A stretch of DNA of 32,058 bases from the NCBI GenBank assembly GCA_016839625.1, contig JAEOTY010000298.1, forward strand, positions 1-32,058, written 5' to 3'. Both the position numbers and the translations under genes were made by a program. The notes beneath the pieces were generated by a model that worked only from the letters and a program-made list of their open reading frames with translations, was not told the DNA's origin and did not search any database. The DNA comes from Candidatus Hodarchaeota archaeon (GTDB lineage Archaea > Asgardarchaeota > Heimdallarchaeia > Hodarchaeales > Hodarchaeaceae). How positions within the stretch are numbered: the stretch's first letter is position 1; each line of letters opens with the position of its first letter. Below are positions 1 through 8,611 of this stretch, in pieces.

Positions 1-1
1 A

Positions 2-58
2 GAGAAGAATTTATTATTCTTTCTTCGAGCAGGGAAAATAGACTGCGAGGCTCGTTGA
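2..58 (+). CDS. Possible 3' end of an upstream gene
   Basis: One frame is open from the window edge and stops with TGA immediately before the ATG of the next gene (TGAATG), giving 18 residues that end in ...KIDCEAR. The tight junction suggests translational coupling to the zinc-finger gene. A second frame is also open through this short stretch, so the assignment is weak. No family can be named. Confidence 0.25.
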   Translation, partial: EKNLLFFLRAGKIDCEAR

Positions 59-241
59 ATGAGTGAAAACATACGGATGCAAAGATGTAATCCTTGTCAA
101 GTTGCTATTATGCCTAGTCAACACGGCACAACCCGTTTTCCTTGCCCTTCATGTGGAATGATTCCCATTATTCGTTGTGAACGGTGCCGAAAATTTGGGA
201 ACCGCTATACTTGTCCTAATTGTGGATTTAATGGCCCCTAA
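59..241 (+). CDS. HVO_2753-type double zinc-finger microprotein
   Basis: This 60-residue protein has four CxxC knuckles (CNPC, CPSC, CERC, CPNC), enough for two zinc-binding sites, and little else. Size and cysteine pattern match the archaeal HVO_2753 / DUF1610-like zinc-finger family. That family is usually encoded just upstream of elongation factor 1-beta, as here. Its biochemical role is not established; from memory, the haloarchaeal member affects swarming and biofilm formation. The ATG start follows a TGA of a possible upstream gene without a gap. Family identification is confident, function is not. Confidence 0.85.
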   Translation: MSENIRMQRCNPCQVAIMPSQHGTTRFPCPSCGMIPIIRCERCRKFGNRYTCPNCGFNGP

Positions 242-311
242 TGTCATTCTCTTTATTTGTATAACGATTATTCAATGATCAACATTTCAGTAGGCTGGTT
301 GAGGAATCATT

Positions 312-599
312 ATGTCGAATGTTTTATCGATTATGAAAGTAATTCCGACTTCGCCTGAAGTCAATCGTGATGAGATTGTCTCTCGTGCCCAGGGTGAATT
401 GTCAAAAGGGTTGGATTTAGAAATTCTAAAGAAAGAAGAAGAACCGCTTTTCTTTGGCTTATATGCCATTAAACTGTTTGTTAAAACAGCTGACTCAGAC
501 GAAGGAACTGAAACACTCCAAAACTTTGAAGATCGTCTCCTTGCTCTAGAAGAAGTGGATAATTGTGAGATTGAGCTTCAAACGATCATTGATTATTAG
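312..599 (+). CDS. ef1b: Translation elongation factor 1-beta (aEF1B)
   Basis: This is the guanine-nucleotide exchange factor that recycles GDP on elongation factor 1-alpha. At 95 residues it is the usual archaeal size and corresponds only to the C-terminal exchange domain of eukaryotic eEF1B-beta. It starts with the expected MKVIPTSPEVN-like beta strand and has an acidic C-terminal half ending in a beta strand (CEIELQTIIDY). The ATG at 312 is preceded by a GAGG ribosome-binding motif about 8 nt upstream. The zinc-finger gene before it is a conserved neighbour. A compact hairpin with a T-tract directly overlaps the stop codon. Confidence 0.92.
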   Translation: MSNVLSIMKVIPTSPEVNRDEIVSRAQGELSKGLDLEILKKEEEPLFFGLYAIKLFVKTADSDEGTETLQNFEDRLLALEEVDNCEIELQTIIDY

Positions 600-615
600 A
601 TTGACAATCTTTTTT
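599..615 (+). terminator. Hairpin and T-tract after the EF1-beta gene
   Basis: GATT...AATC forms a 4-5 bp stem immediately after the stop codon and is followed by six Ts. A second run of seven Ts lies near 629-635. Oligo-T tracts are the usual archaeal termination signal. Confidence 0.45.
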
Positions 616-660
616 AAGGGACTGTCTTTTTTTGACCGTGATAAGTATTAAGAGTTTGAA

Positions 661-684
661 CTGGTGTTTGAAACCAGATTTTTT
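661..684 (+). terminator. Second hairpin with T-tract upstream of cdc48
   Basis: CTGGT (661-665) pairs with ACCAG (673-677), followed by ATTTTTT. It probably backs up termination between the EF1-beta unit and cdc48, whose own TATA box lies 20 nt further on. Confidence 0.4.
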
Positions 685-702
685 CATTAATTGACTATGA
701 GG

Positions 703-709
703 TATATAT
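703..709 (+). promoter_or_regulatory. TATA box of cdc48
   Basis: TATATAT is centred 26 nt before the TTG start at 732. That spacing places transcription initiation at or next to the start codon, implying a leaderless mRNA. This fits the lack of a ribosome-binding motif. Confidence 0.5.
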
Positions 710-731
710 CAAATCAATTTTAAACAGTGAT

Positions 732-2975
732 TTGGTTAGCAATATTGAAGTTCAGGATTCCGATAATAATCATAACAGGTTGAGTATTTTGGCAAAAGAA
801 GTCGTATTAAAGGTCGCTGAGGCCAGACAGCGTGACGTGGGACGAGGAAAGATTCGGATGGACGATATCAACATGCGTGAGATTGGAATCACCACTGGTG
901 ACGTAGTTGAGATCCGAGGAAGACAAAAAACAGGAGCTATTGCTTGGCCTGCTTACATTGAAGATCAAGGGGCTGGAATTGTACGAATGGATGGAATCAT
1001 CCGAAGAAATGCTAAAGTTTCTTTAGAAGAAAATGTTCGTATTCGAAAAGCCCAGATCAAAGTTGCTAAAACGGTTAACATTGCACCAACTCGTCAAATT
1101 TCGCTTGATTATGGATTTGAAGCGTTTGTTAAACGTAAATTGCTTGGATATCCTGTTTCTAAGAATGACACTGTACTCATACCTATTTTAGGCAGATCCA
1201 TCCCATTCATCGTGAACTCAACAATTCCCACAGATATTGTGCTTATCACAGACACTACGAAGCTGAATGTCTCAGAAAAACCGATTTCCGAAACAGAAAC
1301 TGGAATGCCTGGAGTTAGTTATGAGGACATTGGCGGTTTGTCAGAAGCAATTCAACGAATCCGTGAAATGGTCGAACTCCCCCTGAAACATCCGGAACTC
1401 TTTAAGAAATTGGGAATTGACCCACCGAAAGGAGTTTTATTACATGGGCCCCCAGGAACAGGTAAAACTCTCATTGCTAAGGCTGTCGCCAATGAATCCG
1501 AGGCCCACTTCATTCCAATTCAAGGGCCTGAGATCATGTCTAAGTTTTACGGTGAAAGTGAAGCTAGGTTGCGCGAGATATTCAAAGAGGCTGAGGATAA
1601 TGCTCCCAGTATTATTTTCATCGATGAGATCGACGCGATTGCTCCTAAACGAGAGGAAGTTACTGGCGAAGTTGAACGCCGCGTTGTAGCTCAAATCTTG
1701 GCTTTGATGGATGGACTGGAAAGTCGTGGTGAGACGATTGTCATTGGAGCTACTAATCGTCCTAATGCACTCGATCCTGCCTTACGTCGTCCAGGACGAT
1801 TTGATCGTGAAATCGAAATCGGAGTCCCTGACATGAATGAACGTCTTGAAATTCTTCAGATCCATACTCGAAGAATGCCAGGGATAGAAGATGTCGATAC
1901 GGAGAAGCTTGCATTAATAACACATGGATTTGTTGGTGCAGATCTCGCAGCACTTGGTCGTGAGGCCGCTATGAAGAAGCTTCGAGAAATCCTCCCAGAT
2001 ATCAATTTAAGCGATGATACTATCCCTCCAGCAGTTCTTGATAACCTGAAAGTTGAAGATCGTCATTTTGAGGATGCATTAAAGGAAATTCATCCCTCTG
2101 CAATCCGGGAAGTATTCATTGAAGTTCCAAATGTTAGGTGGGAAAACATTGGTGGTATGGATTCTATCAAACAAGAACTTGCTGAAATTGTTGAGTGGCC
2201 ACTGAAACAGAAGGATAGTTTCCAACGATTAGGAATTAATCCTCCTCGAGCAGTTCTTTTGTTTGGAGCACCAGGAACAGGGAAGACCTTATTGGCCAAA
2301 GCATTAGCTACAGAAAGTCAAGTTAACTTTATTAGCGTAAAAGGTCCTGAACTCCTTTCTAAATGGGTTGGTGAGAGTGAAAAAGCAGTTCGTGAAGTCT
2401 TTCGAAAAGCTCGTATTGCATCACCTGCACTTGTTTTCTTCGATGAGATTGACGCAGTTGCGACCCGTAGAGGAAGTGGTGACTCCTCCGGAGTAAATGA
2501 ACGCGTCATCAGCCAACTCTTAACTGAATTGGCGGGAATAGAACCCTTACGAGATGTAGTAGTTCTAGCTGCTACAAATCGTCCAGATATGATCGATCCT
2601 GCTCTTCTTAGACCAGGACGATTTGATCGGGTGGTCTACATTCCTCCTCCTGATGAGAAGAGTCGTAAGCTAATTTTTAATGTTCATACAAAGAATATGC
2701 CATTAGCTGAGGATGTCAATCTTGATCGGTTAGCAAAAGAAACTGAATTCTATGTAGGAGCGGATATTGAAGCTATTTGCCGTGAAGCAGGTATGGTAGC
2801 TCTTCGTGAAGGATTAGACACAAATATTGTTGAACGGCGCCACTTTGAAGCCTCTTTGTCTAGAGTTCATTCATCCTGTACTCCAGAGATGATCAAATGG
2901 TATGAAACCCAAGAGTCCCAGTTCAGGCGACGACTGGGTGTTGATTCCCACCCCACAGTACCTCTATTTGGATAA
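732..2975 (+). CDS. cdc48: CDC48/VAT/p97 AAA+ unfoldase
   Basis: This hexameric double-ring ATPase extracts and unfolds proteins, in archaea likely feeding the 20S proteasome. The N-terminal ~190 residues match the double-psi barrel plus four-stranded N domain. D1 has Walker A GPPGTGKT near residue 239 and Walker [10 protein letters not shown]2 has GAPGTGKT near residue 512 and VFFDEID, with paired R-x-x-RPGRFDR segments in both rings. The length of 747 residues is typical. The D2 Walker A has Ala where Pro is usual (GAPG versus GPPG), a mild change. The TTG start is chosen because a TATA box lies 26 nt upstream (leaderless); the next in-frame starts would cut into the N domain. The C-terminus ends in ...PLFG and lacks an obvious HbYX proteasome-docking tripeptide. 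Confidence 0.96.
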   Translation: MVSNIEVQDSDNNHNRLSILAKEVVLKVAEARQRDVGRGKIRMDDINMREIGITTGDVVEIRGRQKTGAIAWPAYIEDQGAGIVRMDGIIRRNAKVSLEENVRIRKAQIKVAKTVNIAPTRQISLDYGFEAFVKRKLLGYPVSKNDTVLIPILGRSIPFIVNSTIPTDIVLITDTTKLNVSEKPISETETGMPGVSYEDIGGLSEAIQRIREMVELPLKHPELFKKLGIDPPKGVLLHGPPGTGKTLIAKAVANESEAHFIPIQGPEIMSKFYGESEARLREIFKEAEDNAPSIIFIDEIDAIAPKREEVTGEVERRVVAQILALMDGLESRGETIVIGATNRPNALDPALRRPGRFDREIEIGVPDMNERLEILQIHTRRMPGIEDVDTEKLALITHGFVGADLAALGREAAMKKLREILPDINLSDDTIPPAVLDNLKVEDRHFEDALKEIHPSAIREVFIEVPNVRWENIGGMDSIKQELAEIVEWPLKQKDSFQRLGINPPRAVLLFGAPGTGKTLLAKALATESQVNFISVKGPELLSKWVGESEKAVREVFRKARIASPALVFFDEIDAVATRRGSGDSSGVNERVISQLLTELAGIEPLRDVVVLAATNRPDMIDPALLRPGRFDRVVYIPPPDEKSRKLIFNVHTKNMPLAEDVNLDRLAKETEFYVGADIEAICREAGMVALREGLDTNIVERRHFEASLSRVHSSCTPEMIKWYETQESQFRRRLGVDSHPTVPLFG

Positions 2976-3000
2976 TACAACTTAAATTGCGGTAACAAAA

Positions 3001-3273
3001 ATGGTAACAAACAAATACCCTTATTGGAGGCCATTTCCCTTAATTTTTTCAATTATGAATATAGTCGAACGTCGTGAGGGGGTATTATTAGAGGATGATT
3101 TAATTCGATTATTAGAGAATGATGTCGGGGAAATTTCAGAACGGGAATTGAACCGTGCGTTAATGAAACTCGAAGTTAAAGGATTAATCCATGTTCAGTC
3201 AATTAAAAAAAACCAGCGAGTTATTAAACGCATCGATCGCAAGCAGAAGTATCTACAGATTGGCGAAGATTAA
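3001..3273 (+). CDS. Small winged-helix-like protein
   Basis: This 90-residue basic protein has a helix-turn-helix pattern: an EDDLIRLLEND helix, an ISERELNRALMKLEVKGLI recognition-like helix, then a short beta wing rich in K and R. That resembles a winged helix used for nucleic-acid binding, but I recognise no named family. The ATG at 3001 gives an N-terminal YWRPFPLIFSIMNIVE stretch that I think is part of the fold; ATG 3055 is the alternative. It lies 25 nt after cdc48 and may be cotranscribed with it. It ends 7 nt from the convergent thiolase gene. Confidence 0.55.
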   Translation: MVTNKYPYWRPFPLIFSIMNIVERREGVLLEDDLIRLLENDVGEISERELNRALMKLEVKGLIHVQSIKKNQRVIKRIDRKQKYLQIGED

Positions 3274-3280
3274 TCTTTTC

Positions 3281-4234
3281 TTATTTCTCTAATGGGTTTT
3301 CAAATCCAAGGTTGTCTAGGAGCAAACACACAGGACAAACCTCATGTGTGGAAACCTCACCGCACTTTTGACATAGAAATGGGGGATCAAGGTTTGTTAC
3401 TTTAGGTACATGTTGAGTGAGTGAATCATGAAGATTAACAACATTTTGTAATGTACTCGGTCGTTTTTTTTCCATTTCTGAGAGAAAAGTCCTAATGTCA
3501 TTCCGCATTGCAGACGAGGCATACGGACATGGAAACGAATGATATTCCAGTTCTTTTGCGTAGGCGTATTGAACTATTTCAGGTTCGGTTACACGTACAA
3601 ATGGCCGAATTCGGGGGAGTAGAGAGCCAAATTTTTGAACAGGAGCACGAGTTAACCGTATAAATTTCGAAAAATCTCCACGCACTAGATTCATCAGGAT
3701 GGACTGCGCTTCATCGTCTAAATTGTGTGCTGTGGCAATTTTTGTTGCATTTACTTGCCTAGCTGCATAATTTAAAGCTCGACGACGCAGAATACCGCAA
3801 ATCGCGCAAGCTGACATGGCGTGTTTCATAGTAAGACTTTTTTCTATGATTTGATCTAAGGTCGCACCATAAATATGTTTGAACGACAGTATTACATGGG
3901 GAATCTGATACTTTTGCGTAATTTTCTGAGTGATTTCTAGACAGTCGTCTCTATATCCTTTAATTCCCTCATCTATTGTTATCGCTGTCAATGTGCACTG
4001 AGGAAATCGTTCAATGAGCTTAGAGAGGACATCAAGAAGCACAGTACTATCTTTTCCACCCGAGTACCCTAATCCAATGTGATCCTCTCTTTTAAGCAGA
4101 TTATAACGATTAATAGTTTTCTGGACTCGATCTTCAATTAATCCAGTGAAATGTGTTTTACAATATACTTTCTTTGATTGAAAATCTCGCATGAAAGGAG
4201 GATTTTGGCAACAATTTGATTGTAACATGATCAA
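3281..4234 (-). CDS. TtuA/NcsA-family tRNA 2-thiolation enzyme
   Basis: This PP-loop ATPase adenylates a tRNA uridine and inserts sulfur, giving 2-thiouridine. The ATP-binding SGGKDS motif lies at residues 58-63. Cysteines of C143-x-x-C146 and a later Cys in FPCPYAS match the three iron-sulfur ligands of TtuA. Both ends carry zinc-finger-like cysteines: CC...C..H at residues 8-28 and CQKC...CPVC at the C-terminus. That layout is typical of the TIGR00269/Ncs6 group. The length of 317 residues is normal. It is the last gene of the superoperon, 14 nt after DUF3194. Substrate position (U34 or U54) cannot be decided from sequence. The first two codons may not be used, as M3 is also possible. Confidence 0.85.
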   Translation of the reverse strand: MIMLQSNCCQNPPFMRDFQSKKVYCKTHFTGLIEDRVQKTINRYNLLKREDHIGLGYSGGKDSTVLLDVLSKLIERFPQCTLTAITIDEGIKGYRDDCLEITQKITQKYQIPHVILSFKHIYGATLDQIIEKSLTMKHAMSACAICGILRRRALNYAARQVNATKIATAHNLDDEAQSILMNLVRGDFSKFIRLTRAPVQKFGSLLPRIRPFVRVTEPEIVQYAYAKELEYHSFPCPYASSAMRNDIRTFLSEMEKKRPSTLQNVVNLHDSLTQHVPKVTNLDPPFLCQKCGEVSTHEVCPVCLLLDNLGFENPLEK

Positions 4235-4248
4235 ACTTCAAAAAGTTG

Positions 4249-4533
4249 TTATTTCTTATTCTGACTTTTGATGTGGACAATCAATGGGGGACACATCTGA
4301 TCTGCTGCTTTGATACCGTGTTCAACTGCTTCTTCAGCAATTTTTTGTACATCAAAATTAGAAAATGGGGATAATTCTAGATACAGCTCAATATTGATAA
4401 CTAGTTCTTCATTTTCTGATAATTCGAGGTTAATATCAATCATATCGTCGGACAGATCTTCTCCGACTTTTGTGGCAAGAAACTGATGAATTTTGACATA
4501 TAATTGATCAATTATTTCATCCAGTTCAATCAT
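4249..4533 (-). CDS. DUF3194 family protein
   Basis: This small acidic protein of about 94 residues has two predicted long helices around a beta-rich centre (ELVINIELYLELSPF). Its character and position directly behind prefoldin beta match the archaeal DUF3194 family, whose function is unknown. I chose ATG 4533. An upstream frame extension to 4602 would overlap the prefoldin gene by 23 nt, and GTG 4545 or TTG 4536 are close alternatives. The constant linkage to prefoldin and KEOPS subunit genes suggests a translation or folding role, which is inference only. Confidence 0.7.
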   Translation of the reverse strand: MIELDEIIDQLYVKIHQFLATKVGEDLSDDMIDINLELSENEELVINIELYLELSPFSNFDVQKIAEEAVEHGIKAADQMCPPLIVHIKSQNKK

Positions 4534-4579
4534 CAATAGATCCACATTGAAAAGTTTAGTGGTTTTCGAATTCCACTTG

Positions 4580-4942
4580 TTAATTGGAGTGTTGCGAGTC
4601 ACTCAATTGTTCGCTCAATCGTGCTTGTAATTCCTCTAAGCGTTTGAAGTTTTGGGCTTCTTGTGAAGAAAAGCTTTTTTGTTTTAATTCTAGAAGTTCA
4701 ATCCTATCAGATAATTCCTTTAGCACATCACTTACTTTTTTGGGAAACATAACTGTTCCTATAGTTTTATAAACTTGAGAATCAGGTTCCAACTTCTGAA
4801 GCTCCTTCTTGGTCATCTCAATTTCAGAAAGTGTTCGAGAAATCTCAGCTTGCTGAATTCGTAGATTTTGAACAGTTTGTTCCAGCTGTCGGAGTCTTAG
4901 GAGTTGTTCCTGTTTGGCTGGTGAGAGTTCACGGAGTGCCAT
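4580..4942 (-). CDS. pfdB: Prefoldin subunit beta
   Basis: This is a subunit of the hexameric jellyfish-shaped chaperone that passes nascent proteins to the thermosome. About 120 residues form two long coiled-coil helices (residues ~5-50 and ~75-115). They are joined by a beta-hairpin containing the family signature VYKTIGTVMF. ATG 4942 starts with the usual MALRELSP..Q; an extra upstream GTG would add four residues. It lies between pcc1 and the DUF3194 gene, the standard archaeal order. Confidence 0.92.
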   Translation of the reverse strand: MALRELSPAKQEQLLRLRQLEQTVQNLRIQQAEISRTLSEIEMTKKELQKLEPDSQVYKTIGTVMFPKKVSDVLKELSDRIELLELKQKSFSSQEAQNFKRLEELQARLSEQLSDSQHSN

Positions 4943-5012
4943 TTTCAATACCACAAATTTCTGCTACTTTGTTTGATTATTTCCTCGTTGACTATTCGAC
5001 TCTACCTATTGG

Positions 5013-5276
5013 TTAAAAGTTTGCTTTTGAGAAAGTTGTGACTGCTTCTGTGGTGGCTGAAATCCATCGAAGGACAGAGCTTATGGTTGCTTTAGCCGCA
5101 TTAATATCTTGAGCGATGATATTAATTTCTATTTCTCGCTTTATTATCAAGATGGAAACCTTCGATCGTTCAAAACGGTGTTTTTGAATCTCAGGTAACA
5201 ATGATTTGTAGATAATTTGAGCCTGAGTTTCAGAATTATAATTGATTGAGAAATCTACTTTTAACTTGTTATTCAT
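5013..5276 (-). CDS. pcc1: KEOPS complex subunit Pcc1
   Basis: This 87-residue protein has the beta-alpha-beta-beta-alpha layout of Pcc1/CTAG proteins: a first strand LKVDFSINY, helix AQIIYKSLLPEI, two strands (VSILIIKREIEINIIAQD) and a C-terminal helix IS..LRWISATTEAV. Pcc1 is the dimerisation subunit of KEOPS, which makes N6-threonylcarbamoyl-A37 in tRNA. Its ATG overlaps the stop of the Brix gene by 8 nt (ATGAATAA), so the two are translationally coupled. Confidence 0.85.
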   Translation of the reverse strand: MNNKLKVDFSINYNSETQAQIIYKSLLPEIQKHRFERSKVSILIIKREIEINIIAQDINAAKATISSVLRWISATTEAVTTFSKANF

Positions 5277-5811
5277 TATTTCCGCATTCTATCAATAGAT
5301 GAATAGTATAAAGAGGATCTGATATTGATGAGATCCCCTGAACAGCTTGACCAATAAGGTAATTTTGTTTTTCTTGTCTAAAAAAAATTGTTAGCACTTT
5401 TCTATCATGACTATGTTGTGAGGTCTGAATAATATCATGAAAAAAGTCAATAATTTTTCCTTTCTTTGATTCATTTACCTCTCCTGAAAATTTGAGCTGA
5501 ACACTCTCAACCACAACTCGATTTTTCTTGTCGTGTCTGGATAGTGAGATCACATCACTCAATTCAATAGTAGCTTCTATTGATTGAGGTTTTTCTTCAA
5601 TTGAATAAGCTTTTGCTATTACCCGATCTTTTTCTGAAGTTCTTTGGAAGATTAGGAGTCTGGAAAATTCCTTATTCTTACAATATGCAAAAAGGTTATT
5701 CAGACTTAATGAACCTCGGTTCATTTTCTGAGAGTTAGGGAAAGAGAGAGAGATAATTTTACTTACACGACGTAAAAAATGTGTGGGATTTCGAGAGGTT
5801 GTTATCAACAT
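5269..5811 (-). CDS. Archaeal Brix/IMP4-like ribosome biogenesis protein
   Basis: It opens with MLITTSRNPTHFLRRVSKIIS and continues to NRGSLSLNNLF, the signature of the archaeal single-domain Brix (Mil/IMP4-like) proteins, which bind rRNA during ribosome assembly. The length of 180 residues is usual for this group. The N-terminal half (residues 1-65) is well conserved; the C-terminal half has alternating strands that fit the second half of the Brix fold. In many archaea this gene sits in the same superoperon next to L37Ae and an RNA polymerase subunit. The polymerase subunit gene is absent here. Confidence 0.85.
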   Translation of the reverse strand: MLITTSRNPTHFLRRVSKIISLSFPNSQKMNRGSLSLNNLFAYCKNKEFSRLLIFQRTSEKDRVIAKAYSIEEKPQSIEATIELSDVISLSRHDKKNRVVVESVQLKFSGEVNESKKGKIIDFFHDIIQTSQHSHDRKVLTIFFRQEKQNYLIGQAVQGISSISDPLYTIHLLIECGNNE

Positions 5812-5888
5812 CTTGGATTAGCCCTCTCATGATCCACTCTGATTCATTCTTGTTATATGAATCATTTCAATTGAGCCAGAAAAGAAAA

Positions 5889-6164
5889 TCATGTTTCGAT
5901 TTGACTGGACAAACGTTTTGCTGTTCGTGAAGCGATTTTTCCTCCTGGAGTCTCTGGAGCCCACGAGCCACCAGTGAACCGGAAACCACAGAATGAACAT
6001 TCCCATATTCCAATTGAAACTCGTTTTACCTTTTTTGAGTTACAGGAAGAGCATGTGTGTTTTATTTTTAGATTCCTTTCAATTTTGTGTATTCTTTTTC
6101 GGATGGTGGCACCATATCTTGTACCGAAACGGCCTGTGGTTCCTACTTTCTTAGTTCGTCCCAT
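5889..6164 (-). CDS. rpl37ae: Ribosomal protein eL43 (L37Ae)
   Basis: This large-subunit zinc-ribbon protein has 91 residues. It begins MGRTKKVGTTGRFGTRYG, then has CSSC...CSFC as the zinc site, then GGSWAPETPGG..A.R. All are hallmarks of L37Ae. An in-frame GTG extension upstream to 6191 is possible, but the family always starts at the MGRTKK position (ATG 6164). It is placed between the exosome genes and the Brix gene as in other archaea. Confidence 0.95.
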   Translation of the reverse strand: MGRTKKVGTTGRFGTRYGATIRKRIHKIERNLKIKHTCSSCNSKKVKRVSIGIWECSFCGFRFTGGSWAPETPGGKIASRTAKRLSSQIET

Positions 6165-6211
6165 TGTTATCACATTACCGTCTTTAAACATTGGTTTTTT
6201 ATCTTTTGAAA

Positions 6212-7066
6212 TTAGAAGTCAAACCTAAACATTTCTCTAGGTTCAGTAATTTGTGAATTCTGGTCAATAAGTGCGTTTAATTCCTTCACTTGAACAGTTG
6301 CTTTCTCCAAAATTGTTATAATTTCCTCCTTCGAGAATATGCCTGATTCTCCTTTCTGCATGGAACATATTAACCCCTCATTGGTGATCGCTATAGAAAA
6401 TCGTGCTGTTTTTCCGCGATCCTCAATCAGGTTAGGGTCGTACAAAATGAAATCATTGACCTTAATATAAGTTAAACTCGCTACAGCGCCGTTTCTTGGT
6501 AATGGCTCTGTTTCATCTAACAAGGTGACCTCGCCTGTTTCCTCTTCAATGGAGACCTTTTTTAATTTTGTATTGGCAAGGGCTGCCATCGCTGCGAGAG
6601 CTGAGGCATCTATTAAATTTCCTCCGTCATCAAGCACATAAATATCTACAAAGAGAATCCAAACCGTTTTTCCAGGAACGACACATAATTTGGATCCTTT
6701 CATTGGAATCACTTTACTTTCCCGGATTCCACGATCCACAATACGAGCCATTTCAATGGCTTCTGGTCTTGGCGGACCACTTTCATGAGAAGGTGAAGAA
6801 ATCGGTGATAATTCGAGGTTCACTGTAATAACACCATCATTTGGTGTGTCAGGAAAAGGAGACCCTAATTGAGCTTTTACGCCAGCTAAGACAACGGTTT
6901 TTCCCCATTTTACCATTGCAGAACCCTCGGCTTTTTTAATAACGTTTGGTACGATTTGAATTGGACGACCCTCCCAAAACCCGCGAGTATCAAGTCGATC
7001 CCCTTTGGCTAGTAAATCAACCAAATATTTTCTTTCAAGACTACCAATTATATCTTCTGATTTCAA
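6212..7066 (-). CDS. rrp42: Exosome subunit Rrp42
   Basis: This is the inactive RNase PH-fold partner of Rrp41 in the hexameric ring of the archaeal exosome, which degrades and tails RNA from the 3' end. Its 284 residues follow the family: RLDTRGFWEGRPI near residue 23, the first RNase PH domain to ~170, then the second domain with ALAAMAALANTKL. It lacks the catalytic acidic cluster seen in Rrp41, as expected. It is cotranscribed directly behind rrp41, with an 11-nt gap. Confidence 0.95.
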   Translation of the reverse strand: MKSEDIIGSLERKYLVDLLAKGDRLDTRGFWEGRPIQIVPNVIKKAEGSAMVKWGKTVVLAGVKAQLGSPFPDTPNDGVITVNLELSPISSPSHESGPPRPEAIEMARIVDRGIRESKVIPMKGSKLCVVPGKTVWILFVDIYVLDDGGNLIDASALAAMAALANTKLKKVSIEEETGEVTLLDETEPLPRNGAVASLTYIKVNDFILYDPNLIEDRGKTARFSIAITNEGLICSMQKGESGIFSKEEIITILEKATVQVKELNALIDQNSQITEPREMFRFDF

Positions 7067-7077
7067 CGCATTCTCAC

Positions 7078-7833
7078 CTATTCTTCTTCCTCATCTAGCT
7101 CTTCCAAAGATTCTTCGATTTGAGAGTATTTGCTGAGAAGAGCTTCTCGTTGTAGTTGATAAACTTGGCCAATTGCTGTTTCTGAGAGTTTGAGTCCTTC
7201 CTTAACCTCTTCTGGATTAAATTGTCCATCACATTGAAGGAGTGTTATTTCTCCTGTGCTATGGATCATAGCAACTGGCATATCTCCTTCTCCTTCTTTA
7301 TCCTCAATATCGGATAAGTCCACTACCATTTTCCCATCAATCTTCCCGACAGCGCAACCTGTTACCATACCTCTCATGGGAATACCAGCATCCACCAGTC
7401 CTAGTGAAGCTGCTGTTAATGCAGCACATCTAGTGCCACCATCAGCATCCAAAACAGTAATATATACATCTATTGTTCCATTAGGAAATTTCTCTAAAAA
7501 GAGCATCGTATCAATTGATTCAGCTAGGATTTTACTAAGTTCATACTCTCTACGGCGCGGAGCAGGACTTTTTCTCTCGCCTACAGAGAAGGTAGCTAAT
7601 CTATACTCAACACGTACTATTGCTCTATCAGGGAGGGCTAGATGTTTGGGATGTAATTCTCTCGGACCATAAACAGCGCAAATTATTTTATTATTCCCCC
7701 AAGTAAGATAACTACTTCCATCAGCCCTCGTTAAAACTCCTGTCCGCATAGATATTGGTCTGAGTTCATAAAGTCCACGCCCATCTAATCGTTGTCCGTC
7801 TTCGCGTAAAAGAGGGGTTTTTACTTCATTCAT
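7078..7833 (-). CDS. rrp41: Exosome catalytic subunit Rrp41
   Basis: This is the phosphorolytic 3'-5' exoribonuclease of the exosome ring. It shows REDGQRLDGRGLYELRP at the N-terminus. A basic phosphate and RNA-binding stretch follows (ERKSPAPRRREYELSK), and the catalytic acidic segment is VVDLSDIEDKEGEGDMPVA. The length is ~251 residues. ATG 7833 overlaps the rrp4 stop by 8 nt (ATGAATGA), indicating coupled translation; a GTG three codons upstream is the alternative. The C-terminus is a run of acidic residues (SLEELDEEEE). Confidence 0.96.
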   Translation of the reverse strand: MNEVKTPLLREDGQRLDGRGLYELRPISMRTGVLTRADGSSYLTWGNNKIICAVYGPRELHPKHLALPDRAIVRVEYRLATFSVGERKSPAPRRREYELSKILAESIDTMLFLEKFPNGTIDVYITVLDADGGTRCAALTAASLGLVDAGIPMRGMVTGCAVGKIDGKMVVDLSDIEDKEGEGDMPVAMIHSTGEITLLQCDGQFNPEEVKEGLKLSETAIGQVYQLQREALLSKYSQIEESLEELDEEEE

Positions 7834-8557
7834 CTTCTTCACTTCTTTTAGATAATCCTTTCTTTTCTTTTTCCAAAAATTCGCGAATTCTATCAGTTAA
7901 TCCACTGGTATGTGCCTCTGATTCGATCTTTCGGATCGCTCGCTCTACAAGATTTTCAGTCTCAAGATTATAGGCATTAATGATTATTCTACCATTTTGA
8001 CCTACTACAATCTGAGCATTAGTCATATTTTTCAATAGTTGGATCATACTCCCCTTCTTACCTATAATTCGTGGGATTTTTACAGGATCCACTACAACTA
8101 ATCTACCATTATTAATTTTTCGAAGACCACGCCCTTGTAGTGTAAGAACAGGATCACGTGTCCGATCAAAATATGTAATTTGAGCTTTAATAATGTCTCC
8201 CATTTGTAAAATCCGATCTAGGCTCTCTCTGAGAGAATCGAAGTCTCTATCGATGACATTACCGACTCTGAGAGTCCCAACATAAGGACCACGTATATCC
8301 ACGTTCCAAGAAGTGACTCCTACTCGAACTATTTTTCCAATAACGATGTCTCCTTCCAATGGAATATAACAGCCTTCTAATGGAACTACTCCGATTCTAT
8401 CTTTTCTAACCTGAGCTAGTCCAATCATGGAAGCACATATTTCTGTTTCATGATTAACTGTCTTACGATAAACTCCCCCGCCAGCTTTGAATCCAGAACC
8501 TCGAGCTAAAATATCACCAGGAATAACTAGCTGATTCCTCGTCACCAAAATTGTCAT
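7826..8557 (-). CDS. rrp4: Exosome RNA-binding cap subunit Rrp4
   Basis: Rrp4 forms the entry cap of the exosome and binds substrate RNA. An N-terminal domain (residues 1-60) is followed by an S1 domain (~60-135, GDIVIGKIVRVG..SWNVDI...GTLR) and a KH domain (~150-215) with the GxxG-like loop IGKKGSM. The length of 243 residues is typical. The C-terminal tail is charged (EEDE). It precedes and overlaps rrp41 by 8 nt and follows SBDS in the classical order. Confidence 0.95.
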   Translation of the reverse strand: MTILVTRNQLVIPGDILARGSGFKAGGGVYRKTVNHETEICASMIGLAQVRKDRIGVVPLEGCYIPLEGDIVIGKIVRVGVTSWNVDIRGPYVGTLRVGNVIDRDFDSLRESLDRILQMGDIIKAQITYFDRTRDPVLTLQGRGLRKINNGRLVVVDPVKIPRIIGKKGSMIQLLKNMTNAQIVVGQNGRIIINAYNLETENLVERAIRKIESEAHTSGLTDRIREFLEKEKKGLSKRSEEDE

Positions 8558-8611
8558 TTTTTTTACTCCTTTTTATAAAGTCAATTATTAATGTAACCAT
8601 AATTCTTTGAG

